IMG/VR virus record: IMGVR_UViG_3300046790_000019
Location: 1 to 49,653 of that record
DNA from: a virus
Reading direction: 5' to 3' (one strand)
Length of the DNA: 49,653 nt
The notes beneath the pieces are model-generated. The model searched no databases. It worked only from the letters and a program-made list of their open reading frames with translations, and had not been told where the DNA came from. The stretch's first letter is position 1, and every line of letters begins with the position of its first letter. The position numbers and the translations under genes are program-made. Positions 7,512-14,364 of the stretch are shown piece after piece.

Positions 7512-7774
7512 GACACCACCGCGCAGTCGGCGAGGATCACCCGCACGGTCTTGTTGGATTTGTCGAGGCGCACATGCGCGACCTCGACCGGGCCGTTCCA
7601 CTTGCCGGCGGCGGTGAGCAGCGCCTCGCGGGGCGTCAGCTTGGTCCGCTTGGTGATGCGAACGACCGCGCCGAAGCGGTCGCCCATCATCCACCTGTCG
7701 GTGTAGGCCGGTATCTGGACACGCATCGGCTGCGCGATATGCAGGCTGGTGAAGGCCTTGTTGCCCTTGTTCAC
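7508..7774 (-). CDS. Conserved hypothetical protein
   Basis: 88 aa from GTG 7774, with GGGAGAGG upstream and a GTGA overlap with the previous stop. The segment MRVQIPAYTDRWMMGDRFG followed by KRTKLTPREALLTA looks like a compact beta-rich fold similar to other small phage proteins that I cannot name. No catalytic motif. Confidence 0.6.
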   Translation of the reverse strand: MNKGNKAFTSLHIAQPMRVQIPAYTDRWMMGDRFGAVVRITKRTKLTPREALLTAAGKWNGPVEVAHVRLDKSNKTVRVILADCAVVS

Positions 7775-7965
7775 TTGACCTCTCCCGTGATGGTCGCCCT
7801 GATCTTCCCCTCGACCAGCGACGACCTGTGGCTCTTGTTGTTGATCGCCTTGTTGGCGAGGATGTCGGCGACCTTCTGCCACTGGATGTCGAGGTCGACC
7901 TTGACCACGACGAACGTCTTGGTCTCCGGGTCATAGACGCGGGACGTGGTGCTCCAGACGCTCAT
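7771..7965 (-). CDS. Hypothetical phage protein
   Basis: 64 aa. Beta-hairpin-like N-terminus (SRVYDPETKTFVVVKVDLDI) then a helix (KVADILANKAINNKSHRSS) and a short strand. ATG 7965 overlaps the preceding stop. Function unknown. Confidence 0.6.
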   Translation of the reverse strand: MSVWSTTSRVYDPETKTFVVVKVDLDIQWQKVADILANKAINNKSHRSSLVEGKIRATITGEVK

Positions 7966-8375
7966 CAGAGCACCCCGGCGTTGGCGATGCTGTTGGCGGC
8001 GCGGGCGGCGACGATGCGCGGCACGATCAGCTCGTTGTAGAGCTTGCGCCCGCCCTTCTCGTCTTCGAAGATGAAGGGGAACTTGCGGCGCTTGTAGTCG
8101 ATGCCGACCAAGGTCAGCAACTGCCCGTTGAGCAGCACCTTCGCGCCGTAGTCACGCGGCTCAAGGCCGTAGCTGTAGCAGGCGAGATCGAAATCCGCCT
8201 TCTCGCTGGCCGCGATGGCGGCGGTGTCGGCGGTCTTGAACTGGAACTTCAGCACCATGTCGATCCCCCCGATGGTGCCGCCGCGAGCGGCGACGGTCAG
8301 GCCGTGCTTGTCGGCCACGGCCTTGAGGGCTGCGGCGGCTTCGTCCTGCACGATCTTGGCTAGTTTCTTGTCCAT
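7965..8375 (-). CDS. Hypothetical phage protein, first of the early operon
   Basis: 136 aa from ATG 8375, which follows a textbook tandem ACAGGA leader (AAACAGGAAACAGGAGA). Two basic/hydrophobic blocks: MDKKLAKIVQDEAAAALKAV and DYKRRKFPFIFEDEKGGRKLYNELIVPRI. As the first gene behind a probable promoter and a CTAG operator (8416-8427) it may be abundantly expressed early. Family unknown; DNA binding is possible because of its basic patches, but unproven. Confidence 0.7.
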   Translation of the reverse strand: MDKKLAKIVQDEAAAALKAVADKHGLTVAARGGTIGGIDMVLKFQFKTADTAAIAASEKADFDLACYSYGLEPRDYGAKVLLNGQLLTLVGIDYKRRKFPFIFEDEKGGRKLYNELIVPRIVAARAANSIANAGVL

Positions 8376-8415
8376 GAAAATGTCTCCTGTTTCCTGTTTG
8401 CGATTGCGGTAAGAA

Positions 8416-8427
8416 GTGTCTAGTGAC
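8416..8427. promoter_or_regulatory. CTAG palindromic operator
   Basis: GTGTCTAGTGAC, a full match to GTNNCTAGNNAC, about 41 nt upstream of the start at 8375. On the minus strand TTGACA (8449-8444) precedes it, and TCACTA (8426-8421) at 17-nt spacing could be a weak -10. CTATG touches its 5' side, as at the 14066 and 15546 copies. Confidence 0.7.
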
Positions 8428-8434
8428 CATAGAA

Positions 8435-8458
8435 CGAGGCGCGTGTCAACGCGCCTCG
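8435..8458 (-). terminator. Hairpin over the stop codon of 8446-8733
   Basis: CGAGGCGCGT (8435-8444) and ACGCGCCTCG (8449-8458) form a perfect 10-bp stem with a 4-nt loop. The loop contains the TGA stop (8448-8446), and TTGACA spans loop and stem on the minus strand. The run after it (TTCTAT) is only weakly T-rich, so termination is probably partial; it may also insulate the next promoter. Confidence 0.6.
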
Positions 8459-8733
8459 CGGGTGGGGTGGTAGCCGAGCGCGTAGCGCGGCACGAAGCAG
8501 TCGACGAGCACGCAGGCCCGCCGGTCCATGTGGCAGCGGATGCCGAGGATGTCGTGCAGGAAGTCGCTGTCGGGGCCGGTACACATGCGGGCGAGGTCGA
8601 GCGGGTACTGCTCATGGGCGAAGTGGAGGTCCATCAGCGTGGTCATGCGATCCTGCCTGACGCCGTGCGCCTTGAGCAGGCGCTGGGCGCGGTCGACGAC
8701 GATGGTCATCAGCTTGATGTCGTAGGTTACCAT
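8446..8733 (-). CDS. Conserved phage protein (DUF6874-like)
   Basis: 95 aa. Pattern of a small phage family I recall as DUF6874: DRAQRLLKAHGVRQDRMTTLMD, PLDLARM, then DSDFLHDILGIRCHMDR and DCFVPRYA. Function unknown. Start ATG 8733 follows an ACAGGAAACAGGA leader. The stop codon lies within a strong hairpin. Confidence 0.65.
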   Translation of the reverse strand: MVTYDIKLMTIVVDRAQRLLKAHGVRQDRMTTLMDLHFAHEQYPLDLARMCTGPDSDFLHDILGIRCHMDRRACVLVDCFVPRYALGYHPTREAR

Positions 8734-8757
8734 TGGTCCTGTTTCCTGTCTGAGGGT

Positions 8758-8958
8758 TTAGCGGAGGTAGATGGCGAGGGTGTCGGCGTCGGCGATAACG
8801 ACGCCGGTCTTCTTCTGCACGTCATCGAGCATGCCGGCCCAGAACTTGGCGCGGTCGAATTCGCCGGGCCGCGAGGCGTGGTCGAAGAAGGCGTGATAGC
8901 GCACGGCGAGGCACTTGATGTCGCGGGGATCGATGCGGATGGTGGCGGGCTTCTTCAT
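8758..8958 (-). CDS. Hypothetical protein at the divergent promoter
   Basis: 66 aa from ATG 8958; a repeated ACAGGAC/GCAGGAACC leader precedes it. Charged with a short hydrophobic end (VVIADADTLAIYL). It is the promoter-proximal gene of the leftward unit, transcribed away from the VRR-NUC gene across a 69-bp gap that contains a promoter with an embedded palindrome. Not recognised. Confidence 0.6.
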   Translation of the reverse strand: MKKPATIRIDPRDIKCLAVRYHAFFDHASRPGEFDRAKFWAGMLDDVQKKTGVVIADADTLAIYLR

Positions 8959-8997
8959 GGTGTCTGGTTCCTGCGTCCTGTTTGTGATATGCATGTG

Positions 8998-9024
8998 TGT
9001 ATAGTAACTGGTTACATAGGTCAA
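8998..9024 (-). promoter_or_regulatory. Leftward promoter with embedded operator
   Basis: Minus strand: TTGACC (9024-9019), 15-nt spacer, TATACA (9003-8998). The spacer holds GTAACTGGTTAC (9004-9015), a one-mismatch copy of the CTAG palindrome that touches the -10 box, so a bound dimer would block RNA polymerase. The same site is 13 nt from the start of the rightward VRR-NUC gene, so it could control both directions. Confidence 0.6.
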
Positions 9025-9027
9025 CAG

Positions 9028-9324
9028 ATGCTTGAGAAAAAAGTTGAGGACTATCTGGTCCGCATGGTGAAGGCGTGCGGCGGCCTCGCCGACAAGACGA
9101 GCAGCCCGTCAGGGCGCGGCTTCTTCGACCGAATCATCCTGATGCCTGGCGGCCAGGTCTGCTTCTGCGAGGTCAAGAAACCGAAGGGGAGCCGGGTGTC
9201 AAAACACCAGATCGTGCGTCACGACGCCTACCGCGCACTAGGGGCTGATGTCGCCATCGTCAGGACATTCGAGGAGGTCGACGCGCTTGTTGACCGGCTG
9301 ACGAAGGCGGGCGTAGAACGCTAG
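9028..9324 (+). CDS. VRR-NUC domain nuclease
   Basis: 98 aa, a stand-alone VRR-NUC fold of the PD-(D/E)XK superfamily: acidic residue in LEKKVEDYL (helix 1), FFDRIILMPGG (catalytic Asp), CEVKKPKG (E-x-K motif) and a following Gln (KHQ). Small phage VRR-NUC proteins are predicted structure-specific or Holliday-junction nucleases. First gene of the short rightward replication unit, 93 bp before the primase-helicase. AGGT precedes ATG 9028. Confidence 0.9.
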   Translation: MLEKKVEDYLVRMVKACGGLADKTSSPSGRGFFDRIILMPGGQVCFCEVKKPKGSRVSKHQIVRHDAYRALGADVAIVRTFEEVDALVDRLTKAGVER

Positions 9325-9417
9325 TTTCCACCAACGAAAAGGCCGACGACGTTATTGCGGACGCCGCCGGCCTGAAGCGAGTTATTCAGCCCAACCGCAA
9401 AGAAGGAAAGAACACCC

Positions 9418-12057
9418 GTGGCCAAACCACTAGGGCAAAAGCCCGTCCTCCGCAACACCCACCCGCTGCTTGATCATCGCCTCGCGATGTCGGCTAATGG
9501 TTACGCGATCAACCCCTGCACGCTGAAGACGCGGACATGCAAGGGGTGGCCGACCATCCCCTACGACGAGGTCAGCCTGCATCGCGACAGCCGCTGGCGA
9601 GACGAGTATTTCGCCGGCACCGCGGTGCGAATCGAGGGCGACCTCTGCGCGTGGGACATGGACGTATCCATCCCGAAGATCGCCAAGCTACTGGTCGCCG
9701 ACCTCGCCAAAACAGTCCCTAAAGGCACGCCTTTTCCCATCCAGCGCACCTCCGGTGGCGTCTCTATGGCGGTGTTCTTCAGGACGCCGAAACCGTTCTC
9801 ACGACGCGCCACGCAACGCTACACGGCGCACCCGGAGAAGCTCGTCGAGCTTGCAGCTGCGCGGGAGCTGCCCGAGACGACCGAGGAAGAGCATCTGGCC
9901 AAGGCGGCGCTGATCCGCGATCTCACCAAGGCGCTGGAGCCGCAGCACGTCGAGTTCTGGGGGCCGGAGCGCAAGGGCCGATACTTTCAGGTCGAGGGGC
10001 CGCACACAGCCGAGGACATCGACGCCGGCGTCAAGCGCCGCGACTACCTCTGCCTGAACGACCGCGCCCCGTGGAACACGCCGCGCTCCGACCTCCCCTT
10101 CATCGTCATGGACCCCGGCGACTACATCGACCGCGCCGAGAAAATACTGGCCAAGCACCTCACCCTGATCCCCGACGCCGAGACCTACTCGGCCGATGTC
10201 GTCTACGATCTCGAGCCGGAAGGCGAATTCATCGCCAAGGACGGCACCGCCATCACCTACGGCGAGCTGCTTGGCACACTGGAGCCGGGCGCGGAGAATG
10301 GCCTCAGAGGGTGCTTCTCATGGGCGGCCTACGCGGCATCGAATTCGCTGGCCAACTGCAACTGCTATGTCACCTCCGGCCGGCACCAGTTGGTGGTGCG
10401 CGATTGGTCGCACAATGGTGTCGAGCACCGCATGAAGGCGGACGAGCCGCCGCCGCCGGTCGAGATCGACGACAACACGCGGGCGATCCTGCAGTCGATG
10501 GTGGACGCCGCCAGCCTCGGTGTCCTCAAGGGCATGGCCGAGGGCGCAGCCGCGCCGAAATCAGATCCGATGGACGACGAGCCTGAGACGCCGCCGCCGT
10601 CGCTCGACGACATCCAGCGCGGCGACGACGCCGAGACGGGCTATGTCAACGCGGTCGCGTGGCTGCTCGTCAACATCGCCTACTACGCCGGCGCATTCGG
10701 CGGGCGCGGCGGCATCGTCGGCATCCACCCGGAAGGTGATTTCCAGACGCCGCACACGATTGCCGCGCTCAGAAGCTACATGCAGGACTACTGCTATGTG
10801 TCGACGGGACCGCGTGGCGGCAAGCAGACGCACAACCCGGTCGATGCGTGGATGCTGCACGCGGCCAGGGTGAAGGTGTCGGCGATCCGCATGAGGCCCG
10901 ATCTGGCGCGGCCGCTCTACCGCGAGGGCGTGATGCTGCACATCAATCGCTACCAGCCGCCGCGCCACCCGAAGAGCGGCGGCACCACGAAGGTGTTCGA
11001 CACCTTCTTCGAACGGCTGGTGCCTGACGCGGTCGAGCGGGCGTGGGTGGTCAACTGGCTGGCTTCGAAGGTGCAGCACCCGGAGTGGCGCATGGTCGCC
11101 GTGGCGATGGTGGCGCGTGACACCGGCACGGGCAGGGGCCTGCTCGGCGACGTGATCACCAAGCTGTTCGGCGAGCGGTTCGTGACGTTGATGCCGTATG
11201 CCAAGATCAGCGGCGGCGAGGGTTCGCGCTTCAATGCCGAGCTTGCCGACAAGGGCATCGTCATCATCAACGAGAGCCGCGACGCCGAGGACACGAAGTT
11301 CAGCCACAAGGCGGCGGCGCGTGAGGCGCTGAAGGTGTTCATCGAACCGAACCACGCGAGCCTGTTCCGCGTCGAGGCGAAGGGCCAGGACGCGGTCTAC
11401 ATGCGCTCGGCGGTGTCGACGCTGATCTTCTCCAACAACCTCGACGCCTTGCCCATATCCGAGAACGACCGCCGCGTCGCAGTGATGCTGAACGGCCGCC
11501 AGATGACGCAGGACGAGGTCGACGCGCTGCTCGCGTGGATGGCGGTGCCGGAGAACATCGGCGCGCTGTGGCGTCGGCTGAAGGCGCACGCCGTGCCGCT
11601 CGACCGCGCCGTCTTTAACGCGCACATGGCACCGCACACCTATGCGCGTGACCTGATGATCGCCGCCGGCAAGACGCCGGTCGACACGGCGCGTGAGGAC
11701 GCGCTGGAAAAACTGGTCGAGGCGGCGGACCTCTACACCGAGGCGCAGATCGTGGCGGTGGCACGGGCGCTCACCAAGCACACCGCGCAGAGCGGCGAGA
11801 TGGATGAGCGCGTGGCGCGTGAAACGCGCTTCAAGGGGTTCCGCATCGGGGTCAATCACTCGACCAACTGGTACGTCCGCTACAGGGGTGAGAAGTGCAA
11901 GGTGTTCGCGCACAACGAGGCTGATCGCATCCGCTATTCGAACGCCGCGCCGAACGTCATCAAGGCGGAACTCGACAGGGCGCAGGGCGTGGTCGAGCAG
12001 CCGTCGAAGCTCCGCAACAAGTTGCTGAAGGGTGTCGAGAAGGGTGGGGAAGGGTGA
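9418..12057 (+). CDS. Primase-polymerase / SF3 helicase
   Basis: 879 aa, GTG start after AGAAGGAAAG. The N-terminal half resembles a phage prim-pol (AEP) domain: AWDMDV about residues 78-83 (acidic metal site), QRTSGG about 113, and a later VEFWGPERKGRYFQVEG block. Residues 540-720 look like the SF3/DUF5906-type ATPase: Walker A-like RDTGTGRGLLG at about 567, Walker B KGIVIINESRD at about 611, and STLIFSNNLDALP with DRR as sensor and arginine finger. The usual Walker A lysine is replaced by Arg (GTGRG), a variant I have seen in related phage helicases. Likely the replication initiator; an iteron-like region lies directly downstream. Confidence 0.88.
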   Translation: MAKPLGQKPVLRNTHPLLDHRLAMSANGYAINPCTLKTRTCKGWPTIPYDEVSLHRDSRWRDEYFAGTAVRIEGDLCAWDMDVSIPKIAKLLVADLAKTVPKGTPFPIQRTSGGVSMAVFFRTPKPFSRRATQRYTAHPEKLVELAAARELPETTEEEHLAKAALIRDLTKALEPQHVEFWGPERKGRYFQVEGPHTAEDIDAGVKRRDYLCLNDRAPWNTPRSDLPFIVMDPGDYIDRAEKILAKHLTLIPDAETYSADVVYDLEPEGEFIAKDGTAITYGELLGTLEPGAENGLRGCFSWAAYAASNSLANCNCYVTSGRHQLVVRDWSHNGVEHRMKADEPPPPVEIDDNTRAILQSMVDAASLGVLKGMAEGAAAPKSDPMDDEPETPPPSLDDIQRGDDAETGYVNAVAWLLVNIAYYAGAFGGRGGIVGIHPEGDFQTPHTIAALRSYMQDYCYVSTGPRGGKQTHNPVDAWMLHAARVKVSAIRMRPDLARPLYREGVMLHINRYQPPRHPKSGGTTKVFDTFFERLVPDAVERAWVVNWLASKVQHPEWRMVAVAMVARDTGTGRGLLGDVITKLFGERFVTLMPYAKISGGEGSRFNAELADKGIVIINESRDAEDTKFSHKAAAREALKVFIEPNHASLFRVEAKGQDAVYMRSAVSTLIFSNNLDALPISENDRRVAVMLNGRQMTQDEVDALLAWMAVPENIGALWRRLKAHAVPLDRAVFNAHMAPHTYARDLMIAAGKTPVDTAREDALEKLVEAADLYTEAQIVAVARALTKHTAQSGEMDERVARETRFKGFRIGVNHSTNWYVRYRGEKCKVFAHNEADRIRYSNAAPNVIKAELDRAQGVVEQPSKLRNKLLKGVEKGGEG

Positions 12058-12061
12058 AAAA

Positions 12062-12262
12062 CTGTCTCCCTGTCTCCCTTTTTGTCTCCCTTTTGCGTTC
12101 GAGGGAGACAAAGCTAAGTGGTTGAAAGCGGGCGGAAATTCGACAATCTGTCTCCCTGTCTCCCTTATGGTGCTGTCAACCCTATGGTTATTTAAAAGAG
12201 AGAGTGAATCTATGTATATTAAATGCGCGCGCGCGGGAGGGAGACAGGGAGACAGGGAGACA
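12062..12262. other. Candidate replication origin (GTCTCCC iterons and AT-rich core)
   Basis: Nine copies of the 7-mer GTCTCCC or its complement: forward at 12064, 12072, 12084, 12150 and 12158; inverted GGGAGAC at 12103, 12239, 12247 and 12255. Several are tandem at exactly 8-bp spacing. The pairs at 12150-12164 and 12239-12261 can form a stem of about 17 bp around a central stretch that includes an AT-rich segment (about 12186-12223) and a GC alternation. Direct repeats, dyad and AT-rich core beside the primase-helicase gene are typical of an origin; function is inferred. Confidence 0.5.
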
Positions 12263-12270
12263 CTTTTGAT

Positions 12271-12294
12271 CGGGCCGTGGCCGCCCGGTTTTTT
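12271..12294 (+). terminator. Rho-independent terminator of the primase unit
   Basis: CGGGC (12271-12275) pairs with GCCCG (12283-12287) around a 7-nt loop, followed by G and six T residues. It lies about 215 nt after the primase-helicase stop, so the iteron region is transcribed. Confidence 0.7.
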
Positions 12295-12306
12295 CAGCGG
12301 CCGCCA

Positions 12307-12339
12307 AGTCTGAAAACCTGAGTCTGAAAGCTTGAAAAC
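12307..12339. repeat. AGYCTGAAAA repeats, copy block 1
   Basis: AGTCTGAAAA (12307-12316), AGTCTGAAAG (12321-12330) and a diverged GCTTGAAAAC from 12330. The first two are 14 bp apart. The same repeat family recurs at 14111-14149. The rest of the gap to 12431 holds a GC-rich direct repeat, CGCCGGCGAG, twice in tandem (about 12378-12397), and no gene. Confidence 0.6.
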
Positions 12340-12431
12340 ATTTTTCCTTGCCACGCCCTGGCGCGCACGCCAGCCGGCCCCGCCGGCGAGCGCCGGCGAG
12401 GCGGGCAGATCGGGTCTGAAATCCTGTCAGG

Positions 12432-12713
12432 TCAGAAGTCGAAGCCGGCGGCCTTGGCGATGGCCCATGCGTCGTTCCACAGCGCGGTGTCGGCGTCGCT
12501 CTGGAGGTCAGGCTCGCGGCCAAGGTACTCGGTCATGGCGGCGTGCATGACCATGTTGGCGTCGCAGTAGTCGTGGCTGTGGCAGATCAGCGGGTTGTTC
12601 TCGACCTTGTTGAGGTAGTTCATGGTGCGGAACTCGGCGGTGCCGATCTCGTCCTGCATCGCTCCGGCGAAGTAGCCGGCGAGCGCGATGGCCTGATGGA
12701 TGGTGTGGGTCAT
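12432..12713 (-). CDS. Conserved phage protein
   Basis: 93 aa. Holds a block, NPLICHSHDYCDANMVMHAA, with two Cys and three His that could bind metal; I have seen similar blocks in uncharacterised alphaproteobacterial phage proteins. Mostly helical. ATG 12713 follows three spaced ACAGGA-like units and overlaps the stop of the HTH gene. Function unknown. Confidence 0.7.
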   Translation of the reverse strand: MTHTIHQAIALAGYFAGAMQDEIGTAEFRTMNYLNKVENNPLICHSHDYCDANMVMHAAMTEYLGREPDLQSDADTALWNDAWAIAKAAGFDF

Positions 12714-12940
12714 TGTCCTGTCTCCTGTTCCTGTTCAAGGCCCGGCCAATCGAGCGGGCGGTAACCGTCGCGGTATGCCCGCATCAACCTAGCGACGAGT
12801 GGCGGGATGTTGCGGCCGGAGGCCGAACGGCTCTCCAGAGCGCAGACGTAGTTGCGGCGGGCGAAGCCGAGCACGGTCGCCAACTGGGCCTGCGTGAGGC
12901 CCAGCTTGTGCCTGATCTTGATGAAATCACCCTTGGTCAT
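12710..12940 (-). CDS. XRE-family HTH regulator
   Basis: 76 aa. Clear helix-turn-helix at the N-terminus: FIKIRHKLGLTQAQLATVLGFARRNYVCALESR (residues 6-38), as in Cro/C1-type proteins, then a short helix (ARLMRAYRDGY). Lacks an obvious separate dimerisation domain. A candidate repressor for the CTAG palindromes. ATG 12940 overlaps the previous stop by one base. Confidence 0.8.
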   Translation of the reverse strand: MTKGDFIKIRHKLGLTQAQLATVLGFARRNYVCALESRSASGRNIPPLVARLMRAYRDGYRPLDWPGLEQEQETGQ

Positions 12941-13539
12941 CAGGCGGCCCTCACGTTCGGGTAGGCCTCGCCGACGAATGATTTGGCGTCGCCGAGGCTG
13001 TAGAAATCGTTGTCGCAGAAATCGACGCCATCGGGGATGTAGACCGACAGGTGGAACATCTCGTTGCCCTCACGGTCGCGTGTCGGCTTGATGCTGTAGC
13101 GCATCGCCTGCTGCTGCTTGCGCCACGCGGTGAAGAGGGTGGAGGCGTCGTCGTAGCTCCACTCGGTCGAGCCTGAAAACACGACGCCGAAATAGTCGCC
13201 GTCGCACTCAAGGCCCCAGCCGTCGCAGGATGCGATGATGAAATCGTCGAGGCTGCCGTCGTTGGTCGAGAGCACCACGTCGTCGCAGCACTCGGTGAGG
13301 TAGTGCCACGCCCACAGGATGCGCTCGAGTTTTTCACGCTCGCCGATCCAATCCATGTTGGCGAGGATGAGGCTGTACTGGGTGGCCTCCTTGTGGCCGG
13401 TGGCCAGCGGTCCGACGAGGTAGCAGTCGCCGGCGTAGACAAGCCCTTGCGTCGGCTCGTCGTAGCCGGTGTCGATGCCGGCCTTGTCGAGGTCGGCGAA
13501 CCACATGGCGGTCTGCTGGAATTGGTCGAAAGTGAGCAT
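12940..13539 (-). CDS. Hypothetical phage protein
   Basis: 199 aa, acidic, rich in Asp, Trp and Tyr, with several cysteines including a CC pair (ECCDDVV). No signal sequence or membrane span. Not recognised. Its start follows an ACAGGAG site and an unusual 88-nt leader with three hairpins, so expression may be controlled at the RNA level. Confidence 0.65.
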   Translation of the reverse strand: MLTFDQFQQTAMWFADLDKAGIDTGYDEPTQGLVYAGDCYLVGPLATGHKEATQYSLILANMDWIGEREKLERILWAWHYLTECCDDVVLSTNDGSLDDFIIASCDGWGLECDGDYFGVVFSGSTEWSYDDASTLFTAWRKQQQAMRYSIKPTRDREGNEMFHLSVYIPDGVDFCDNDFYSLGDAKSFVGEAYPNVRAA

Positions 13540-13558
13540 TGCGGTTTTCTCCTGTTGG

Positions 13559-13611
13559 CTGACGCTCTCGTCAGTGGCCGTTTCAGGGCCATACGCGCCC
13601 CGTGGGCGCGT
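13559..13611 (-). promoter_or_regulatory. Three-hairpin leader
   Basis: Three perfect stems in series: CTGACG/CGTCAG (13559-13574, 4-nt loop), TGGCC/GGCCA (13575-13591, 7-nt loop) and ACGCGCCC/GGGCGCGT (13593-13611, 3-nt loop). They fill the gap between the stop at 13628 and the start at 13539. No T-run follows on the minus strand, which argues against a simple intrinsic terminator. Confidence 0.5.
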
Positions 13612-13627
13612 TTCGAGCTATTGGTGG

Positions 13628-13855
13628 TCAAATCCCCTTGGCGAAGGCCTTGGGGTTGCGTACGGCCCTCACAGTGAACCGCACGGCCCAATCCATCTGC
13701 GGGTGGCGGTCGCTTGGCTCAATGGCGGCGACCCGCGCCACCTCTTCAGCGCCGGCGGCGTAGGCGGCGGCGTGGCTCATGAAGAATTGCGGCAGGCAGT
13801 CGCCGGCGATGCGCTCGCCGGCGGCGTACAGTGAAACGATGTATTCGGTTATCAT
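13628..13855 (-). CDS. Hypothetical phage protein
   Basis: 75 aa from ATG 13855, with AGGTC just upstream and an overlap with the preceding TGA. Ala-rich helix (HAAAYAAGAEEVARVAAI) followed by a beta-rich end (WAVRFTVRAVRNP). No recognised family. Confidence 0.6.
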   Translation of the reverse strand: MITEYIVSLYAAGERIAGDCLPQFFMSHAAAYAAGAEEVARVAAIEPSDRHPQMDWAVRFTVRAVRNPKAFAKGI

Positions 13856-14028
13856 GACCTGAAATCCCCACGGTTGAAGAGGCGGTCGATCTCCTGATCG
13901 GCGAGCGCCGATGCGAGGTCTTTGATGGCGTCGACGAGGCGGTCGGCCTCGTCGTCGCGCAGGCGCAGCACGTCCTTGACCACGGCGGTCAGGCTTTCGT
14001 CGGCGGCGGATATGGCGGAATAGCTCAT
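13852..14028 (-). CDS. Small helical protein (58 aa)
   Basis: 58 aa, very acidic and helical (VVKDVLRLRDDEADRLVDAIKDL), possibly a short coiled coil. It is easily missed. ATG 14028 follows ACAGGAAACAGGACC, and its TGA overlaps the next ATG. It is the first gene behind the promoter/operator at 14066-14103. Function unknown. Confidence 0.7.
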   Translation of the reverse strand: MSYSAISAADESLTAVVKDVLRLRDDEADRLVDAIKDLASALADQEIDRLFNRGDFRS

Positions 14029-14065
14029 GGTCCTGTTTCCTGTTTTGAGGTTGAAAAGTTTATGT

Positions 14066-14103
14066 GTGCCTAGTTACATAGCATGCGGATTGAGGGTGTA
14101 CAA
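14066..14103 (-). promoter_or_regulatory. Leftward promoter overlapping a CTAG operator
   Basis: Minus strand: TTGTAC (14103-14098), 17-nt spacer, TATGTA (14080-14075). The palindrome GTGCCTAGTTAC (14066-14077, full consensus) overlaps the -10 box. Placement 38 nt before the start at 14028 fits a repressible promoter. Confidence 0.65.
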
Positions 14104-14110
14104 GTGTGTA

Positions 14111-14149
14111 AGCCTGAAAACTCGAGCCTGAAAAGTCTGAGCCTGAAAA
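14111..14149. repeat. AGCCTGAAAA iterons, copy block 2
   Basis: Three exact copies of AGCCTGAAAA at 14111-14120, 14125-14134 and 14140-14149 (14 and 15 bp apart), directly upstream of the promoter at 14103. Related to the repeats at 12307-12330, so the 12.4-14.0 kb gene block is bracketed by the same iteron. Confidence 0.7.
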
Positions 14150-14218
14150 CATCGGCCCTGCCCGTGGTCGAGCGGCGGCCGGCCGGCGGCGATCCTGCCG
14201 GCGCAGCGCAAGGCATTT

Positions 14219-14290
14219 GTTCCTAGGAATGCGATCCTATAGGACAGGGTTCCTAGGAACACTGTCCTATGGGATAAAATTCCTATCGAC
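14219..14290. repeat. Phased TCCTA palindrome array
   Basis: TCCTA recurs at 14221, 14235, 14251, 14265 and 14281: intervals of 14, 16, 14 and 16 bp. Most are halves of palindromes: GTTCCTAGGAAT (14219-14230), ATCCTATAGGAC, GTTCCTAGGAAC (14249-14260, a perfect palindrome and full CTAG operator), GTCCTATGGGAT. The regular alternation suggests cooperative binding by one dimeric protein. No gene lies between 14104 and 14364. Confidence 0.65.
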
Positions 14291-14328
14291 CTGGTGCTCC
14301 GATTTTTGCGCCAGCGCCGGCCGAAACG

Positions 14329-14358
14329 AAAAGGCCCGGCATTGCGGCCGGGCCTTTT
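14329..14358. terminator. Bidirectional intrinsic terminator
   Basis: AAAAGGCCCGGC (14329-14340) and its exact complement GCCGGGCCTTTT (14347-14358), with a 6-nt loop. U-runs form on either strand. It ends the leftward unit 14365-15522. Confidence 0.8.
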
Positions 14359-14364
14359 AGCGTC

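Noticed and set aside
10561-12354. 597-aa open frame antisense to the primase-helicase
   Set aside because: It is a by-product of high third-position GC in the plus-strand gene; its translation is His/Arg-rich with no domain, and the sense gene has clear motifs.
12271-12431. Small RNA gene or tRNA in the gap after the primase gene
   Set aside because: Only a terminator, CTGAAA repeats and a GC-rich direct repeat; no cloverleaf or conserved RNA fold seen.
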